This document shows, in pieces, positions 14,156 to 14,568 of a DNA stretch of 14,568 nucleotides; within the stretch, counting starts at the first letter, position 1; the number at the start of each line of letters is the position of its first letter. This stretch comes from Chitinophagaceae bacterium (GTDB lineage Bacteria; Bacteroidota; Bacteroidia; Chitinophagales; Chitinophagaceae): assembly GCA_026785745.1 (NCBI GenBank), contig JAJAZO010000066.1, positions 1 through 14,568 of the forward strand, read 5' to 3'. The notes below the pieces were generated by a model. It did not search any database, was not told the DNA's origin, and saw only the letters and a list, made by a program, of their open reading frames with translations. The translations under genes and the position numbers were made by a program.

Positions 14156-14164
14156 TTTTTCCCT

Positions 14165-14568
14165 ATGAATAAAATAGCTGGATTTGTCTCCTTATTGATG
14201 GCGGGTTATTTGGTCCTGATTTCCTGCAACAGTAATTATTCTGCCGGCAAGAAAAAGGGATATTTTCATATAGAACTTCCTGAAAAAAAATACCAGCCAT
14301 TTGACCAGCCCGCCTATCCTTACACTTTTGAGTATCCGGTATATGCCAACGTAAGTAAGGATTCCACTTTTTTTGATGACAAAGCAGGTGACTGGTGGGT
14401 GAATATTGATTTGCCGCAGTTTGCCGCAAGAATTTACATCAGTTATAAAACTATCGGATTACAGAATAAATTCGATTCGCTGGTAAGAGATGGTTTTAAA
14501 ATGGCTTATAAGCAACATGTGGATGTATCAACAGGCATTAATGACAGTTTGATGCAGACCCCCAATGG
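14165..14568 (+). CDS. gldD: Gliding motility lipoprotein GldD (5' part, runs off the right edge)
   Basis: The ATG at 14165 opens a frame that stays open to the end of the window (134 complete codons). The start is a lipoprotein signal, MNKIAGFVSLLMAGYLVLIS, with Cys21 lipidated. It is followed by KKKGYFHIELPEKKYQPFD, PYTFEYPVYANV, DWWVNIDLPQFAARIYISYK and FDSLVRDGFKMAYKQHV. These are the hallmarks of GldD, a membrane lipoprotein needed for gliding in Flavobacterium johnsoniae. About two thirds of the usual length of near 190 residues is present. The 9-base gap to gldE implies one transcript. Confidence 0.93.
   Translation, partial: MNKIAGFVSLLMAGYLVLISCNSNYSAGKKKGYFHIELPEKKYQPFDQPAYPYTFEYPVYANVSKDSTFFDDKAGDWWVNIDLPQFAARIYISYKTIGLQNKFDSLVRDGFKMAYKQHVDVSTGINDSLMQTPN

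Noticed and set aside
14163..14429. Open frame on the minus strand, 88 codons
   Set aside because: It lies antisense to gldD, whose plus-strand frame has a lipoprotein signal and clear family motifs.
1..14568. CRISPR array, tRNA, rRNA, insertion sequence or prophage
   Set aside because: No regularly spaced repeats, cloverleaf-like sequence, transposase or phage-like protein was found on either strand.

Overview
The window looks like chromosomal DNA of a Bacteroidota member, most likely from the Chitinophagaceae or a close relative. The signs are a SusC/SusD outer-membrane uptake system, the gliding-motility genes gldE and gldD, starts without regular Shine-Dalgarno sites, several TAnnTTTG-like -7 promoter elements, an HU protein of the Bacteroidetes type, and a 31-residue COX24-like small basic protein. 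No rRNA, tRNA, CRISPR array, phage gene or transposase was seen.

Layout. (1) 1-1047: a short region of uncertain content with a 49-codon ORF, then a DUF3891 gene. (2) 1121-7553: nutrient uptake. A first SusD-like lipoprotein gene ends in a strong terminator and is followed by a SusC-type TonB-dependent transporter with its own putative promoter and a second, unrelated-looking SusD-like gene 18 bases behind it. No glycoside hydrolase, sigma factor or anti-sigma factor accompanies them, so the substrate cannot be read from context. A bidirectional terminator at 7576-7607 closes the block. (3) 10833 down to 7606, minus strand: HU-family protein, a membrane-anchored TPR protein, a 31-aa COX24/bS22-like basic protein and RNase G/E, with a patch of dispersed-repeat DNA between the last two. 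(4) 10991-14568, plus strand: mutY, ssb, gldE and the 5' part of gldD, which runs off the right edge.

Blocks 3 and 4 match, from memory of these genomes, a widely conserved Bacteroidota neighbourhood (RNase G - HU - mutY - ssb - gldE - gldD), so this half is core genome. Block 2 is accessory nutrient acquisition: SusC forms the barrel and SusD the lid that passes substrate to it, with energy from TonB.

The most notable points are an in-frame TAA in what looks like the true 5' coding region of mutY, the extra orphan SusD gene with its own terminator, the tiny COX24-like gene, the repeat DNA in front of RNase G, and a pair of 16-base repeats exactly 60 bases apart in the HU/mutY divergent region. 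I found no convincing new defence or mobile system here.
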